From Candidatus Competibacteraceae bacterium (GTDB taxonomy: Bacteria > Pseudomonadota > Gammaproteobacteria > Competibacterales > Competibacteraceae), in assembly GCA_027492875.1 (NCBI GenBank), contig JAPUDV010000114.1, positions 1 to 46,622 of the forward strand: a stretch of 46,622 nt of DNA, read 5' to 3'. A program made the position numbers and the translations under genes. Positions 17,264 to 27,638 of the stretch are shown here, one piece after another; the first letter of the stretch is position 1, and every line of letters starts with the position of its first letter. Below the pieces are notes generated by a model. The model was not told the DNA's origin. It did no database searches and worked only from the letters and a program-made list of their open reading frames with translations.

Positions 17264-17569
17264 CTAACCCTTCAGCGTATCGAGGTCGGCGACGTTGATG
17301 GTGCGGCGGTTGCGGAACAGCACCACCAGAATGGCCAAACCGATTGCCGATTCAGCCGCCGCCACCGTCAAAATGAAAAAGACGAAGACCTGGCCGATGG
17401 TATCGCCGAGAAACCGTGAAAAAGCGATGAAATTAAAATTCACCGCCAGCAGCATCAACTCGATCGACATCAGCAGGATAATGACGTTCTTCCGGTTTAG
17501 AAAAATGCCGGCCACGCTGAGACAAAAGAGGATCGCTCCCAGTACGAGATAATCAGTCAGCGCGATCAT
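17264..17569 (-). CDS. nuoK: NADH-quinone oxidoreductase subunit K
   Basis: A 101-residue, three-helix membrane subunit of complex I next to the quinone-side proton channel. The conserved segments [20 protein letters not shown] and [19 protein letters not shown] each carry the membrane-embedded glutamate required for proton transfer in the family. Length is exactly typical. Confidence 0.96.
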   Translation of the reverse strand: MIALTDYLVLGAILFCLSVAGIFLNRKNVIILLMSIELMLLAVNFNFIAFSRFLGDTIGQVFVFFILTVAAAESAIGLAILVVLFRNRRTINVADLDTLKG

Positions 17570-17661
17570 CTATCCCTCGCCTTGTATTTTTGAAATGGGT
17601 GAAAATCGGTCAGGCCATCAGGCGAGCGTGCGGTAATAACCGGATCTTCCCGCCAAGATTC

Positions 17662-18261
17662 TTACTTCTTTTCCGATGCCATGCGCACCAGTCGCACCCG
17701 GTCGTCCCGCGATACTCGGACCTGTCGGCCCGGATCCTGAGATTTGGTTCCCTCGCGGCGGCGCATCGTCAGCGAGATGGCGGCAATGATTGCGACCAGC
17801 AGAATCACGGACGCGATTTCGAATGGATAGACATAGAAGGTGTACAGAACGCTGCCCAGTTCCTTGGTATTACTGTAATCAGCGGCGTGCGAAATCAGAT
17901 TGTACTGTTCAGTCTCAAAGTAATTGGATCCGACCACCAATCCCATTTCGATCACGATCAGCAACGCCACCGTCGCACCGACCGGTAAATATTTGATGAA
18001 TCCCTCTCGCACCGGATCGACATTGAGATCCAACATCATCACCACGAACAGGAACAGCACCATCACCGCGCCCACGTAAACCAGCACCAAGGTAATAGCC
18101 AGGAACTCGGCCTCGATCAGCAGCCAGAGCGCGGCGCTGGTAAAAAAGGCCAGCACCAGGAACAGCGCGGCGTGCACTGAATTACGGACCGTGATCACCC
18201 GCACCGCCGCGAATATCAGGATCAGCGCGAAAACGTAGAACAGAAATTTTTCAAATCCCAT
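17662..18261 (-). CDS. nuoJ: NADH-quinone oxidoreductase subunit J
   Basis: A 199-residue, five-helix membrane subunit of complex I. Family motifs are RNSVHAALFLVLAFFTSAAL, LVYVGAVMVLFLFVVMMLD (with the conserved helix 3) and the basic C-terminal tail with MRRREGTKSQDPGRQVRV. The 92-bp gap to nuoK is the longest non-coding gap inside the operon and shows no clear terminator. Confidence 0.95.
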   Translation of the reverse strand: MGFEKFLFYVFALILIFAAVRVITVRNSVHAALFLVLAFFTSAALWLLIEAEFLAITLVLVYVGAVMVLFLFVVMMLDLNVDPVREGFIKYLPVGATVALLIVIEMGLVVGSNYFETEQYNLISHAADYSNTKELGSVLYTFYVYPFEIASVILLVAIIAAISLTMRRREGTKSQDPGRQVRVSRDDRVRLVRMASEKK

Positions 18262-18300
18262 GAGCAGACCTGTTTCTTCTTTCTGGGTAATGGAAGCCGG

Positions 18301-18798
18301 CTAGCGATAAGCCGCGTCGGCGGCCCGGTCGGCGGCGATTTGCGCTTCCCAGCGGTCGCCATGAGCAAGCAACTTCTCCTTGGTCATGATGTGCTCGCCG
18401 CGCTTCTCAAAATGGTAATCGAATACCCGTGTCTCCACGATCGAGTCCACCGGGCAAGCTTCTTCGCAAAACCCGCAGAAAATACACTTGAACAGATCGA
18501 TGTCGTAACGGGTGGTGCGGCGGGTGCCATCTTCCCGCTGCTCGGACTCGATGGTAATCGCCAGCGCTGGGCAGACCGCCTCGCACAACTTGCAGGCAAT
18601 ACAGCGTTCCTCACCGTTGGGATAACGGCGAAGAGCATGCAAACCGCGAAAGCGCGGCGACAGAGGGGTACGCTCCTCGGGATATTGCACCGTGATCTTC
18701 TTGGCGAACAAATAGCGACCAGTGACGCCCAAGCCGAGCAATAGCTCCCATAACAAAAAGCTCTTGAAGTAGTGCCGAAGGGTGCTGAGGGTATTCAT
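18301..18798 (-). CDS. nuoI: NADH-quinone oxidoreductase subunit I (2x[4Fe-4S])
   Basis: A 165-residue peripheral iron-sulfur subunit that relays electrons to cluster N2 in NuoB. Two ferredoxin-type motifs are complete: [16 protein letters not shown] and [16 protein letters not shown], holding clusters N6a and N6b. The N-terminal amphipathic region ([20 protein letters not shown]) attaches it to the membrane arm. It lies 12 bp after nuoH. Confidence 0.97.
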   Translation of the reverse strand: MNTLSTLRHYFKSFLLWELLLGLGVTGRYLFAKKITVQYPEERTPLSPRFRGLHALRRYPNGEERCIACKLCEAVCPALAITIESEQREDGTRRTTRYDIDLFKCIFCGFCEEACPVDSIVETRVFDYHFEKRGEHIMTKEKLLAHGDRWEAQIAADRAADAAYR

Positions 18799-18810
18799 CG
18801 CTTTCTCCGC

Positions 18811-19833
18811 TCAATCAAACCACGGGCCGACCTGCGCCAGCACACCCAATCCAATCACCAGTAACCAGACCAGTGTCACTGGGATAAAGACCTTCCAACC
18901 CAAGCGCATGATCTGATCGTAGCGATAGCGCGGGAAAGTGGCGCGGAACCACAGGAAAAACAGCAGCAGAAATGAAACCTTAATCACCAGCCAAATCGCG
19001 CCGGGCACGAAGGAGAACAATTCACCAAGCACCGGGATACCTTCGAACGGCGACAGCCACCCCCCCAAAAACAGGGTAGACGCCAAGGCCGACACCAGGA
19101 TCATGTTGGCGTATTCCGCCAAGAAAAAAACCGCGAAGGCCATACCGGAATAATCCACATGGAATCCAGCCACGATTTCCGATTCCCCCTCGGCCACATC
19201 GAAGGGAGCACGGTTGGTTTCGGCCACACCGGAGATAAAGTACACGAGGAACAACGGCAACAGAGGCAGCCAAAACCAGTGCAGCAGGCTACCCTGCTGG
19301 GCCAACACGATCTGGTTGAGATTGAGGCTGCCGGCGGCCATTAGAACACCGACCAGGGAAAAACCCATGGCGATTTCATACGAGACGATCTGAGCCGCCG
19401 ATCGCATCGCGCCCAGAAAGGCGTATTTGGAGTTTGAAGACCAACCGGCGATGATCACGCCGTACACGCCCAACGACGTCAGGGAGAGCAGATAGAGTAG
19501 ACCGGCGTCCAAATGGGAAATCAGCATGCCATCGCCGAATGGGATCACCGCCCAAGCCGCCAGCGCCGGCCCGAACGAGGCCACCGGCGCCAGCAGGAAC
19601 AGGAATCGATCAGCGCGGGTAGGGATGATGATTTCCTTGAACATCAGCTTCATGGCATCGGCGATGGGCTGCAACCACCCCTTGGGGCCGACCCGATTCG
19701 GACCGATCCGAACCTGCATGTAACCGATAACCTTGCGCTCGGCGAAAGTCAAATACGCCACACCCAGCAGCAAAGGCGCCAGTAGGGCGACGATTTTCAG
19801 CAGGATAATAACGACCGTCAGCAGCGTTTCCAC
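18811..19833 (-). CDS. nuoH: NADH-quinone oxidoreductase subunit H
   Basis: A 340-residue, eight-helix membrane subunit that forms the quinone-binding cavity with NuoB and NuoD. Conserved segments are [60 protein letters not shown] and the [20 protein letters not shown] block near the C-terminus. All the charged loop residues usual for the family are present. Confidence 0.97.
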   Translation of the reverse strand: METLLTVVIILLKIVALLAPLLLGVAYLTFAERKVIGYMQVRIGPNRVGPKGWLQPIADAMKLMFKEIIIPTRADRFLFLLAPVASFGPALAAWAVIPFGDGMLISHLDAGLLYLLSLTSLGVYGVIIAGWSSNSKYAFLGAMRSAAQIVSYEIAMGFSLVGVLMAAGSLNLNQIVLAQQGSLLHWFWLPLLPLFLVYFISGVAETNRAPFDVAEGESEIVAGFHVDYSGMAFAVFFLAEYANMILVSALASTLFLGGWLSPFEGIPVLGELFSFVPGAIWLVIKVSFLLLFFLWFRATFPRYRYDQIMRLGWKVFIPVTLVWLLVIGLGVLAQVGPWFD

Positions 19834-19851
19834 GATCCAGGATCCTTGTTG

Positions 19852-22215
19852 TTATTGGATAGCCACCGGGCCAACCGCCGGGCCGAGCGCCACGCTGGCG
19901 TGCAATCCCGCCGGAATCCAGGCGCAGCCCTTGGGCACACTTTCATCCAATACCAGCGGCAGGTCGATCGCCACGCCGTTCTGGCGCACCTGAACTTGCT
20001 TGCGTCCGGCCACGCCCAGATCCCGCGCCACATCCGGATGCAAGCGCACCTCGGCCAGTCGCGCCAGCGGGCTTAGCTGCAAGGAACGAGCACGCCGAAC
20101 CAACGGATCGGCGACATAAATGGGCACCTCCGCTACCCGCAGCAGCAACCCTTCAGACTTAAAGGGCGCTAAGGGCTTGCCGGGAGCCGGCGTGTTGTCA
20201 GGTTGTACTCGAGCACAGGCATCCTGGACCTCGGCGCATATTTCTTCGGAACCGACGTAATCAAAACCGGCTAAACCGAGCAGGTTACCCAAAACCCGTA
20301 GCACCTTCCAGGCTGGCCGTGCCTCACCAAACGGCTTGCTGGCCCCCGCAAAGCTCTGCCAGAGACCTTCGGCATTGACATAACTACCCGAAGTTTCAGC
20401 AAAAGTGGCAACTGGCAAGATCACATGGGCATACGCTTTGCTGGTAGTACTGGCGAATGGATTGATCGATACCACCCATTCAGCCGCGTGCAGGGCCTTC
20501 AGCGCCGCAGCGCCATCCCAGCAGTCTAATTCCGGCTCTATTCCCAGCAGCACATAAGCCTTGCGGGGCGACTCCACTATCGATCGCGCATCCAGACCCG
20601 CCGTCGGAGCCGGTGCGCCCCCCGGCAACCGGTGCGGCAACGCACCGGTCAGCCAGCCACCCGCCGAGTTGTTGGCCTCGGGCAGATAGCCCAGGCGGGC
20701 GCCACTGCAAGAAGCCACGAAGCCGGCCAGCGCCCGCAAGTGCGCGAAGGCTGGATGGGCGACGGCCAGATTGCCCAGCAGCACGGTGGCGGGCGTCTGG
20801 TTGACCAGATGCCCGGCAATGGCGCGTTCGGTTTCCCCAAGAGACGCGTCATCCGCCAAGGCGGCGAATTCCGCCGGCAGATCCTGACCTTTCAGTTCCG
20901 CAACCGCCCGCGCCACGCCAGCCAGTGCCGCCACCATGCCGGCGGGATCGGCGATCACCTTGGCGGCGACCGGAAAAAGAAATTCAAAGTCGCGAGGATT
21001 GATCAACAGGATCCGGCCACCCGCCAGCGCCGCCTTGCGCAAGCGATGGCCAGCCAGCGACTGCTCCATTCGCACGTTGGAGCCGATCAGCAGCGCCGCT
21101 CCCACTTTCTCCAGATCTGTTAATCCCTGCCCCAACCAAGGAAACACCGGCGCCGCGTCCTGATCGCTGAAATCAGCTTGCCGCAGTCGGTGGTCGATAT
21201 TCGCCACACCCAAGCCGCGCGCCAGCTTCTGCGCCAGATATAACTCCTCCACGGTGGCGGTTGGCGACAACAGGAACCCCACCGCTTCGGCGCCATACCG
21301 GGCGATCACATCCTTCAAGCCCTTGGCTGCCGTCTCCAAAGCCGCTTCCCAGTCGGCTTCCGCGCCTTTTATCCAAGGCCGGCTCAAGCGGTCGTCGCTG
21401 TAAATGCCTTCGTAGCTGAATCGGTCGCGATCAGAAATCCAGGTTTCGTTGATCGCCTCGTTCTCTCGCGGTACCACCCGCATGACTTGACCGCGCAAGG
21501 TGTGAATAAAGATATTGGACCCGATGGAATCGTGCGGCGCGATGGCGGGATGCTGTACGTACTCCCAGGAACGACCCCGGTAGCGGGACGGTTTGGCGGT
21601 CAGCGCCCCCACCGGACACAGATCGATCACGTTGCCGGACAGTTCCGAGCTGACACTATGCGCCACGTAGGTACCGATTTCCACGGATTCGCCGCGCCCG
21701 GTGGCGCCCAACTCGCGCAAGCCGGCGATTTCCTCGCCGAAACGCACGCAGCGGGTACAGTGAATACAGCGGGTCATGTCGGTGGCAATCAATGGCCCGA
21801 TGTTCTTGTCCTTAACCACTCGCTTGCGTTCGGCGAACCGCGACACATCAGCGCCGTACCCCAACGCCATGTCCTGCAATTCGCATTCGCCGCCCTGGTC
21901 GCAAATCGGGCAATCCAGCGGATGGTTGATCAGCAAAAACTCCATGGTGCCCTTTTGCGCGGCGAGAGCCTTGGGCGACTCGGTGTAGACTTTCATGCCT
22001 TCCATCACCGGCGTGGCGCACGCCGGCAAGGGCTTGGGCGCTTTCTCCACCTCGACTAGGCACATCCGGCAATTCGCGGCGACGGACAGCTTCTTGTGAT
22101 AGCAAAAACGGGGGATAACAATACCCGCCGCATCGGTGATTTCGATGAGCATCGCGCCCTTACGCGCCTTCAGCGGGATGCCGTTGACTTCGATGTTGAC
22201 CTGTTCCTCGCTCAT
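19852..22215 (-). CDS. nuoG: NADH-quinone oxidoreductase subunit G
   Basis: A 787-residue large iron-sulfur subunit. The first 80 residues form a [2Fe-2S] ferredoxin domain (FCYHKKLSVAANCRMCLVEV). A His-Cys3 cluster motif follows in HPLDCPICDQGGECELQD, then CIHCTRCVRFGEEIAG for a [4Fe-4S] cluster. From about residue 215 it has the molybdopterin-oxidoreductase fold without cofactor, beginning near RSWEYVQHPAIAPHDSIGSN. It lies 37 bp after nuoF. Sequence is more divergent in the C-terminal half, as is normal for NuoG. Confidence 0.96.
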   Translation of the reverse strand: MSEEQVNIEVNGIPLKARKGAMLIEITDAAGIVIPRFCYHKKLSVAANCRMCLVEVEKAPKPLPACATPVMEGMKVYTESPKALAAQKGTMEFLLINHPLDCPICDQGGECELQDMALGYGADVSRFAERKRVVKDKNIGPLIATDMTRCIHCTRCVRFGEEIAGLRELGATGRGESVEIGTYVAHSVSSELSGNVIDLCPVGALTAKPSRYRGRSWEYVQHPAIAPHDSIGSNIFIHTLRGQVMRVVPRENEAINETWISDRDRFSYEGIYSDDRLSRPWIKGAEADWEAALETAAKGLKDVIARYGAEAVGFLLSPTATVEELYLAQKLARGLGVANIDHRLRQADFSDQDAAPVFPWLGQGLTDLEKVGAALLIGSNVRMEQSLAGHRLRKAALAGGRILLINPRDFEFLFPVAAKVIADPAGMVAALAGVARAVAELKGQDLPAEFAALADDASLGETERAIAGHLVNQTPATVLLGNLAVAHPAFAHLRALAGFVASCSGARLGYLPEANNSAGGWLTGALPHRLPGGAPAPTAGLDARSIVESPRKAYVLLGIEPELDCWDGAAALKALHAAEWVVSINPFASTTSKAYAHVILPVATFAETSGSYVNAEGLWQSFAGASKPFGEARPAWKVLRVLGNLLGLAGFDYVGSEEICAEVQDACARVQPDNTPAPGKPLAPFKSEGLLLRVAEVPIYVADPLVRRARSLQLSPLARLAEVRLHPDVARDLGVAGRKQVQVRQNGVAIDLPLVLDESVPKGCAWIPAGLHASVALGPAVGPVAIQ

Positions 22216-22252
22216 CTCTTATCCACTGCGACCGTGTTATGGATTTTGCGGC

Positions 22253-23545
22253 TCAGGCGGCCAACGCCGTCGTGCCGGCGATCATGCTGCGCTTGTGCTC
22301 GATGTAATAGGCAAATTCGTGGCGGTAGTGTTTGACGAAGCTACGAACCGGCATGGCCGCGGCGTCGCCCAACGCACAGATGGTGCGCCCTTCGATTCGG
22401 CTCGCCACGCTGTCCAACAAGTCCAGATCCTCGGGCCGGCCCTTGCCGTCGACGATGCGGGTCACCATCCGATACAGCCAGCCGGTGCCCTCGCGGCACG
22501 GCGTACACTGGCCGCAGGATTCGGAGTAGTAGAATCGGGAAACGCGCTGCAGCACCCGCACCATATCCGTGGTTTCGTCCATCACGATCACCGCACCCGA
22601 ACCCAGCATCGAACCGGCCTTAACCACGGAATCGTAGTCCATGTTGGCCTTCAGCATGATCTCCCCCGGCACCACCGGCACCGAGGAGCCACCCGGAATC
22701 ACCGCCTTGAGCCGGCGCCCTTGCCAGACTCCGCCGGCCATGGCCAACAGATCGGCGAAGGGCGTTCCCAAGGCGATTTCGAAGTTGCCCGGTTTGTCGA
22801 CATGGCCGGAGACCGAAAAGATCTTGGTGCCTCCGGCGTTGGCGGTGCCGAGCCCGGCAAACCACTCGCCGCCGTTGCGGATGATCGACGGCACCGAGGC
22901 AAACGATTCAGTGTTGTTGATGGTGGTCGGTCGACCGTAAAGGCCGTAGTTGGCCGGGAACGGCGGTTTGAAGCGCGGCTGGCCCTTCTTACCCTCCAGC
23001 GATTCCAGCAGGGCGGTTTCCTCGCCACAGATATACGCGCCGGCACCCAGGGTCGGGTACAAATCGAAATCGATACCGGATCCCTGGATGTTTTTGCCCA
23101 ACAGCCCGGCGGCGTAGGCTTCCCTGACCGCGTTTTCGAAGCGCTGGTAGGGCTCATCCAGAAATTCGCCGCGCATGTAGTTGTAACCAACCGTTGAACC
23201 GGTGGAGAAACCAGCGATCGCCATGCCTTCGACCAGGGCATGCGGGTTGAAGCGCAGGATATCGCGATCCTTGCAGGTACCCGGCTCGGATTCGTCGGAA
23301 TTGCAAACCACATACTTCTGGCCGGGCGCGTTGCGCGGCATAAAGGTCCACTTCAGGCCGGTCGGGAAGCCCGCGCCACCGCGGCCGCGCAGGCCGGATT
23401 TTTTGACTTCGTCGATCACCTGGTCGGGCGTCAGTTGTCTGGCAAGGATTTTCTTCCAGGCTTCGTAACCGCCCAAGCCGGCGTAAGTCTGGATCGACCA
23501 CGGTCGATCCAGACCGAGCGTCCGGTAACAAACCTCATTGGCCAT
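22253..23545 (-). CDS. nuoF: NADH-quinone oxidoreductase subunit F
   Basis: A 430-residue subunit that binds NADH and FMN and holds cluster N3, the entry point for electrons. The nucleotide-binding motif [16 protein letters not shown] is followed by the FMN region [15 protein letters not shown] and [19 protein letters not shown]. The cluster motif [14 protein letters not shown] has the three close cysteines, with the fourth in [13 protein letters not shown]. It lies 6 bp after nuoE. Confidence 0.97.
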   Translation of the reverse strand: MANEVCYRTLGLDRPWSIQTYAGLGGYEAWKKILARQLTPDQVIDEVKKSGLRGRGGAGFPTGLKWTFMPRNAPGQKYVVCNSDESEPGTCKDRDILRFNPHALVEGMAIAGFSTGSTVGYNYMRGEFLDEPYQRFENAVREAYAAGLLGKNIQGSGIDFDLYPTLGAGAYICGEETALLESLEGKKGQPRFKPPFPANYGLYGRPTTINNTESFASVPSIIRNGGEWFAGLGTANAGGTKIFSVSGHVDKPGNFEIALGTPFADLLAMAGGVWQGRRLKAVIPGGSSVPVVPGEIMLKANMDYDSVVKAGSMLGSGAVIVMDETTDMVRVLQRVSRFYYSESCGQCTPCREGTGWLYRMVTRIVDGKGRPEDLDLLDSVASRIEGRTICALGDAAAMPVRSFVKHYRHEFAYYIEHKRSMIAGTTALAA

Positions 23546-23551
23546 CGCGAC

Positions 23552-24049
23552 TTACTCCAGGCTATCGAGCACCCGATCCACCTGTTCGGGGGTCAGATGT
23601 TCGTAATAGACATGATCGACTTGCATCATCGGCGCTCCGCAGCACGCAGCCAAGCATTCTTCTTCCCGCTTCAGAAAGAACTTTCCGTCCACCGTGCTCT
23701 CACCCAGCCGAACACCTAACCTCTTCTCGATGTGCGCCAAGATGACGTCGCCACCACGTAACATACAGGAGATATTAGTACAAACTGAAATACAGTGCCG
23801 ACCGACCGGCTTCAATTCGAACATCGAGTAAAAGGTTGCCACCTCGTAGACGGCAATCGGTGGCATCTCCAGATACTCGGCCACCGCGTCCATCAATTCG
23901 GTGGTGAGATGGCCGCCGTTCTCGTGCTGGACTTCGCGCAAAGCGGCCAACACGGCGGACTGTTTCCGTTCCACGGGATAGCGGGCAACCCAGTGATCGA
24001 TTTCCGTGCGGACGTGAGCTGACAGCAGATCGCTTTTACGTGCGCTCAT
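23552..24049 (-). CDS. nuoE: NADH-quinone oxidoreductase subunit E
   Basis: A 165-residue thioredoxin-fold subunit carrying [2Fe-2S] cluster N1a. The four ligands are visible in SVCTNISCMLRG and ECLAACCGAPMM. The N-terminal helical domain has KQSAVLAALREVQHENGGHL. Its ATG shares one base with the nuoD stop, an arrangement that couples translation of the two subunits. Confidence 0.96.
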   Translation of the reverse strand: MSARKSDLLSAHVRTEIDHWVARYPVERKQSAVLAALREVQHENGGHLTTELMDAVAEYLEMPPIAVYEVATFYSMFELKPVGRHCISVCTNISCMLRGGDVILAHIEKRLGVRLGESTVDGKFFLKREEECLAACCGAPMMQVDHVYYEHLTPEQVDRVLDSLE

Positions 24050-25308
24050 CAGCGGTCGACCTCCCCGAACACGATATCCTGGGTACCGATAACGGCGACA
24101 ACGTCGGCCAGCATGTGGCCACGGGTCATCTCATCCATGGAGGACAAATGGGCGAAACCCGCCGCCCGCACCTTGAGCCGATAGGGCTTGTTGGCGCCGT
24201 CGGAAATCAGGTAGATCCCATATTCACCCTTGGGATGCTCGGTGGCCACGTACACCTCACCCTCGGGTACGCAATAGCCTTCGGTAAAGAGTTTGAAATG
24301 ATGAATCAGGGCTTCCATATCCTCTTTCATCTTTTCCCGCGGTGGCGGCGCAACCTTGTAGTCGCCCAGCATCACCGGACCGGGATTCTCCTTTAGCCAT
24401 TTCACACATTGCTTGATGATGCGATTGGATTGGCGCATCTCCTCGACCCGCACCAGGTAGCGGTCGTAGCAGTCGCCGTTGACGCCGACCGGGATATCGA
24501 AATCCATTTGGTCGTAGGCGTCATAGGGCTGCTTCTTGCGCAGATCCCAAGCGAAGCCGGACCCACGCAGCATGGGGCCGGAAAAACCCAGTTGCAAGGC
24601 GCGTTCGGGAGTCACCACACCAATGCCGACCGTCCGCTGCTTCCAGATTCGATTATCGGTCAGAAGGGTTTCATATTCATCCACACGACCGGGAAAACGC
24701 TCGGTAAAGGCCTCGATGAAATCCAGCAATGAGCCTTGGCGGGTGGCGTTCCGCGCATCCACGTCTTTTTTACTGTGACACTTGGAAAGCTCGTACTCGT
24801 ACTTGGGTATCGCATTCGGCAGATCGCGATAAACGCCGCCAGGCCGGAAATAGGTTGCGTGAAACCGCGCTCCAGACACCGCTTCGTAGCAATCCAGCAA
24901 ATCTTCCCGCTCGCGGAAGGCGTAAATGAACATGGTCATGGCGCCGATATCCAGGCCGTGCGCGCCAATCCACAACAAGTGATTAAGGATTCGCGTTATT
25001 TCCGCGTACATGACCCGGATGTACTGGGCTCGCGGCGGCGGCTGGATACCCAGCAGTTTTTCGATGGCCAGCACGTAACCATGCTCGTTGCTCATCGCCG
25101 ACATATAGTCGAGCCGATCCATGTAGCCGATGCTCTGGTTGAACGGCTTGCTCTCCGCCAATTTTTCGGTCCCGCGATGCAGCAGGCCGATATGAGGATC
25201 GGCGCGCTGCACCACTTCGCCATCCATCTCCAGCACTAGGCGCAACACGCCGTGAGCGGCCGGATGCTGCGGCCCAAAGTTCAGAGTGTAATTGCGAATC
25301 TCAGGCAT
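24049..25308 (-). CDS. nuoD: NADH-quinone oxidoreductase subunit D
   Basis: A 419-residue peripheral subunit that lines the quinone pocket. Family motifs are [58 protein letters not shown] and the ending [17 protein letters not shown]. The ATG at 25308 (MPEIRNYTL) is preferred over the frame opening at 25353 because it gives the standard length and leaves a 13-bp gap to nuoC. nuoC and nuoD are separate genes here, unlike the fused gene in Escherichia. Confidence 0.96.
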   Translation of the reverse strand: MPEIRNYTLNFGPQHPAAHGVLRLVLEMDGEVVQRADPHIGLLHRGTEKLAESKPFNQSIGYMDRLDYMSAMSNEHGYVLAIEKLLGIQPPPRAQYIRVMYAEITRILNHLLWIGAHGLDIGAMTMFIYAFREREDLLDCYEAVSGARFHATYFRPGGVYRDLPNAIPKYEYELSKCHSKKDVDARNATRQGSLLDFIEAFTERFPGRVDEYETLLTDNRIWKQRTVGIGVVTPERALQLGFSGPMLRGSGFAWDLRKKQPYDAYDQMDFDIPVGVNGDCYDRYLVRVEEMRQSNRIIKQCVKWLKENPGPVMLGDYKVAPPPREKMKEDMEALIHHFKLFTEGYCVPEGEVYVATEHPKGEYGIYLISDGANKPYRLKVRAAGFAHLSSMDEMTRGHMLADVVAVIGTQDIVFGEVDR

Positions 25309-25321
25309 CAGCGGTTTTCCT

Positions 25322-26035
25322 TCAGTGAGACTCGGATAGGTAACGGCTGTCATTGCGGATGACGCGGGGCACCAACACGCGCGGTTCGATGCTTACCGGT
25401 TCGTACACCACGCGACCGCGTTCGGGGTCGTAGCGCATTTCGACGTGACCGATCAATGGGAAATCCTTGCGGAACGGGTGACCGATAAAACCGTAGTCGG
25501 TAAGAATGCGCCGCAGGTCCGGGTGCCCTTCAAACACGATGCCGTACAGATCGAACGCCTCGCGCTCGTACCAATTGGCCGACGCCCATAGCGCCACCAC
25601 CGAGGGTACCACCGGCAGTTCGTCATCCGGCGCGAATGCACGCGCGCGCAACCGCTGGTTGCGCGACACCGACAGGAGCTGGTAGACGGCGGCAAAGCGC
25701 CCCTTACCGGCGAACCGACGGTCGGCGACGGCATGCTGGATGGACGCGGCGCCACGACCGGTCGCCCGCTCGACCACCCCACGACTGAACCCTTTGTTAG
25801 AGGACTCGCCGGTCGCCCACTCCACGGTGCCATAGGCTTGATAGTCAACACCGCAAATATCCATGACTTGCTCAAACGCAAAACCCGGCTCGTCACGCAA
25901 CGCGGCAAACACTTCGATCAGCTTTTCTGGCGGAACTTCAATGGTCGCTTCCCCGCGATCCAATTTGCATTCCAATAGAATGTCGCCAAACCGGGCTTGG
26001 AGTTTTTCCACAAGATTTTGGAGAGCATCGGCCAT
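25322..26035 (-). CDS. nuoC: NADH-quinone oxidoreductase subunit C
   Basis: A 237-residue peripheral subunit joining NuoD and NuoI in the connecting arm. The conserved core is [20 protein letters not shown] with the following [20 protein letters not shown]. Residues about 72-105 (after CGVDYQAYG) form a Gly/Ser/Arg-rich insertion of the kind seen in many beta- and gammaproteobacterial NuoC proteins. It lies 11 bp after nuoB. Confidence 0.95.
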   Translation of the reverse strand: MADALQNLVEKLQARFGDILLECKLDRGEATIEVPPEKLIEVFAALRDEPGFAFEQVMDICGVDYQAYGTVEWATGESSNKGFSRGVVERATGRGAASIQHAVADRRFAGKGRFAAVYQLLSVSRNQRLRARAFAPDDELPVVPSVVALWASANWYEREAFDLYGIVFEGHPDLRRILTDYGFIGHPFRKDFPLIGHVEMRYDPERGRVVYEPVSIEPRVLVPRVIRNDSRYLSESH

Positions 26036-26046
26036 GGGGCATTATC

Positions 26047-26523
26047 TCAACGGGCTATGGTGTTAGTGCGTCGTATTTTATCGTGCAATTGGATGATTCC
26101 GTACAACAACGCTTCCGCCGTTGGCGGACAGCCGGGTACGTAGACATCCACCGGGACGATGCGGTCGCAACCGCGCACCACGGCATAAGAATAATGGTAA
26201 TAGCCGCCTCCGTTGGCGCAGGATCCCATGGAGATCACCCAACGCGGCTCGGCCATCTGATCGTAAACCTTGCGCAAGGCTGGCCCCATTTTGTTGCATA
26301 GGGTACCTGCGACGATCATCACGTCGGATTGGCGGGGGCTGGGCCGGAATACAATGCCAAACCGATCCAGATCGTAGCGAGATGCGCCGGCGTGCATCAT
26401 CTCCACCGCACAACAGGCGAGACCGAAGGTCATCGGCCACATCGAACCCGTGCGCGCCCAGTTGATCAGTTTGTCGGCCGTGGTGGTCACCACGCCCTTT
26501 TCAAGAATGCCTTCTATTCCCAT
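26047..26523 (-). CDS. nuoB: NADH-quinone oxidoreductase subunit B
   Basis: A 158-residue peripheral subunit that holds terminal cluster N2 next to the quinone site. The tandem cysteines in [14 protein letters not shown] and the later ones in [14 protein letters not shown] and [15 protein letters not shown] are the N2 ligands. The ATG at 26523 is chosen over the frame opening at 26544 because AAGGAG lies at the right distance upstream and the protein then begins [10 protein letters not shown], as in relatives. It overlaps the end of nuoA by 10 bases. Confidence 0.96.
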   Translation of the reverse strand: MGIEGILEKGVVTTTADKLINWARTGSMWPMTFGLACCAVEMMHAGASRYDLDRFGIVFRPSPRQSDVMIVAGTLCNKMGPALRKVYDQMAEPRWVISMGSCANGGGYYHYSYAVVRGCDRIVPVDVYVPGCPPTAEALLYGIIQLHDKIRRTNTIAR

Positions 26524-26870
26524 TCCAAGGCTCCTTTTTTCCATTCATAAATGAAACCGATCACCAGGATGCCGAGAAAAACCGCCATCGCCGCAAAACC
26601 GAACAAACCGATTTTGTCAAGCACGATCGCCCAAGGAACTAGAAACGCGATTTCCAGATCGAAAATAATGAAAAGGATCGCCACTAGATAGTAACGAACA
26701 TCGAACTTCATCCGGCTATCCTCGAACGATTCAAAACCGCATTCGTAAGCCGATGATTTTTCGCTGTCGGGGCGGCGTGGTCCAAGGAAAAAGCCGAGAC
26801 TGATGGCAATGGTGGCTATTGCAATGGCTATGACGATGAAAATTAGGACTGGAAGGTAATTGGACAACAT
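26514..26870 (-). CDS. nuoA: NADH-quinone oxidoreductase subunit A
   Basis: A 118-residue, three-helix membrane subunit and the first gene of the nuo operon. Conserved parts are [20 protein letters not shown], which ends the cytoplasmic loop, and [20 protein letters not shown]. The ATG at 26870 is used rather than the frame opening at 26915 because homologs begin just before the first membrane helix ([13 protein letters not shown]). Confidence 0.95.
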   Translation of the reverse strand: MLSNYLPVLIFIVIAIAIATIAISLGFFLGPRRPDSEKSSAYECGFESFEDSRMKFDVRYYLVAILFIIFDLEIAFLVPWAIVLDKIGLFGFAAMAVFLGILVIGFIYEWKKGALEWE

Positions 26871-27174
26871 CAGGGTCGCACCTTCGACATGGCGGGTCGG
26901 AAGAAAGCGCTGCAATGGCTAGTTAGGTCTTGGATCGGAGGCCAAGGTTTCCGACAGGGCTTGGCGGTACGCTACCGAGACATTTCGCGGCCGTACTGCG
27001 AGGGACGGTTGGGGCGTGTTGCTTATTGTAGTTAAAACGCCGCATGAATCTGTGGAACCTCATGGTGGTGGCCGCGCTCCACTCCTCGGCGCGAGCCTGT
27101 AAACAACGCAAGGCGTCTGAAAAATGTCGGGCACATCCCAGCCGTGGTCCCGAAAATGCCTTTCCCCATAGTTT
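26871..27174. other. Non-coding leader between tRNA-Leu and nuoA
   Basis: About 300 bases without a gene. On the minus strand it begins with a weak terminator-like hairpin after the tRNA (listed separately) and then must hold the nuo promoter. A TACAAT hexamer that could be a -10 box lies at 27025-27030 on the minus strand, but I see no convincing -35 at the usual distance. The short frames here look spurious. Confidence 0.5.
27120..27151 (-). terminator. Possible rho-independent terminator after tRNA-Leu
   Basis: On the minus strand GGGACCAC (27151-27144) can pair with GTGCCC (27134-27129) as a six-pair stem with a two-base bulge, followed two or three bases later by five T (27124-27120). 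It would end the secG-tRNA-Leu transcript about 24 bases after the tRNA. The stem is imperfect. Confidence 0.35.
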
Positions 27175-27259
27175 TGGTACCGATGGCCGGACTCGAACCG
27201 GCACGGCTTGCGCCACTACCCCCTCAAGATAGCGTGTCTACCAGTTTCACCACATCGGC
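27175..27259 (-). tRNA. leuU: tRNA-Leu(GAG)
   Basis: An 85-base type II tRNA gene on the minus strand with encoded CCA. The acceptor arm GCCGATG pairs with CATCGGT, followed by ACCA. The D-arm has GGTAGAC. The anticodon arm is CTATC-TTGAGGG-GGTAG with anticodon GAG. A long variable arm is present and the T-arm contains GGTTCGAGTCC. It follows secG by 28 bases, the same neighbour as leuU in Escherichia, so it is probably processed from the secG transcript. Confidence 0.96.
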
Positions 27260-27287
27260 ACGAACAAACCAACGGACCCAGCTTCAG

Positions 27288-27629
27288 TCACTTTGGCGGC
27301 AACCGAGGCACATCTGCGGGACCGCCACCCACGCTGGGCTGCGGAAGATTGGCTTCCTCAACTCGCAACCGATCAACAACGCTCTCGGGCGTGCTGGTCT
27401 GCGTGGCAAAGTAGGCCAGCGTCAGACTGGTCAGAAAAAACACGGCTGCCAGCACGGATGTCGTGCGGCTCAGGAAGGATGCGGAACCGCGTGCTCCAAA
27501 CATCGTTGCGGATGAACCACTGCCAAACGCCGCGCCCGCGTCGGCACCCTTACCCTGCTGCAGCAGCACCAAGGCAATCAAGGCAACGGCGACAACGACA
27601 TGCGCGACGAGAATCAGAGTGTGCATCAT
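27288..27629 (-). CDS. secG: Protein-export membrane protein SecG
   Basis: A 113-residue inner-membrane protein, an auxiliary part of the SecYEG translocon. The first helix (LILVAHVVVAVALIALVLLQ) leads into QGKGADAGAAFGSGSSATMFG, the conserved cytoplasmic loop, then RGSASFLSRTTSVLAAVFFL as the second helix. The Pro-rich C-terminal tail is variable in the family. It lies 9 bp after tpiA and 28 bp before tRNA-Leu. Confidence 0.94.
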   Translation of the reverse strand: MMHTLILVAHVVVAVALIALVLLQQGKGADAGAAFGSGSSATMFGARGSASFLSRTTSVLAAVFFLTSLTLAYFATQTSTPESVVDRLRVEEANLPQPSVGGGPADVPRLPPK

Positions 27630-27638
27630 GGCGGCAGT

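Noticed and set aside
27044..27232. Short frames overlapping tRNA-Leu and the nuoA leader
   Set aside because: They run through a clear tRNA gene and have no support as proteins.
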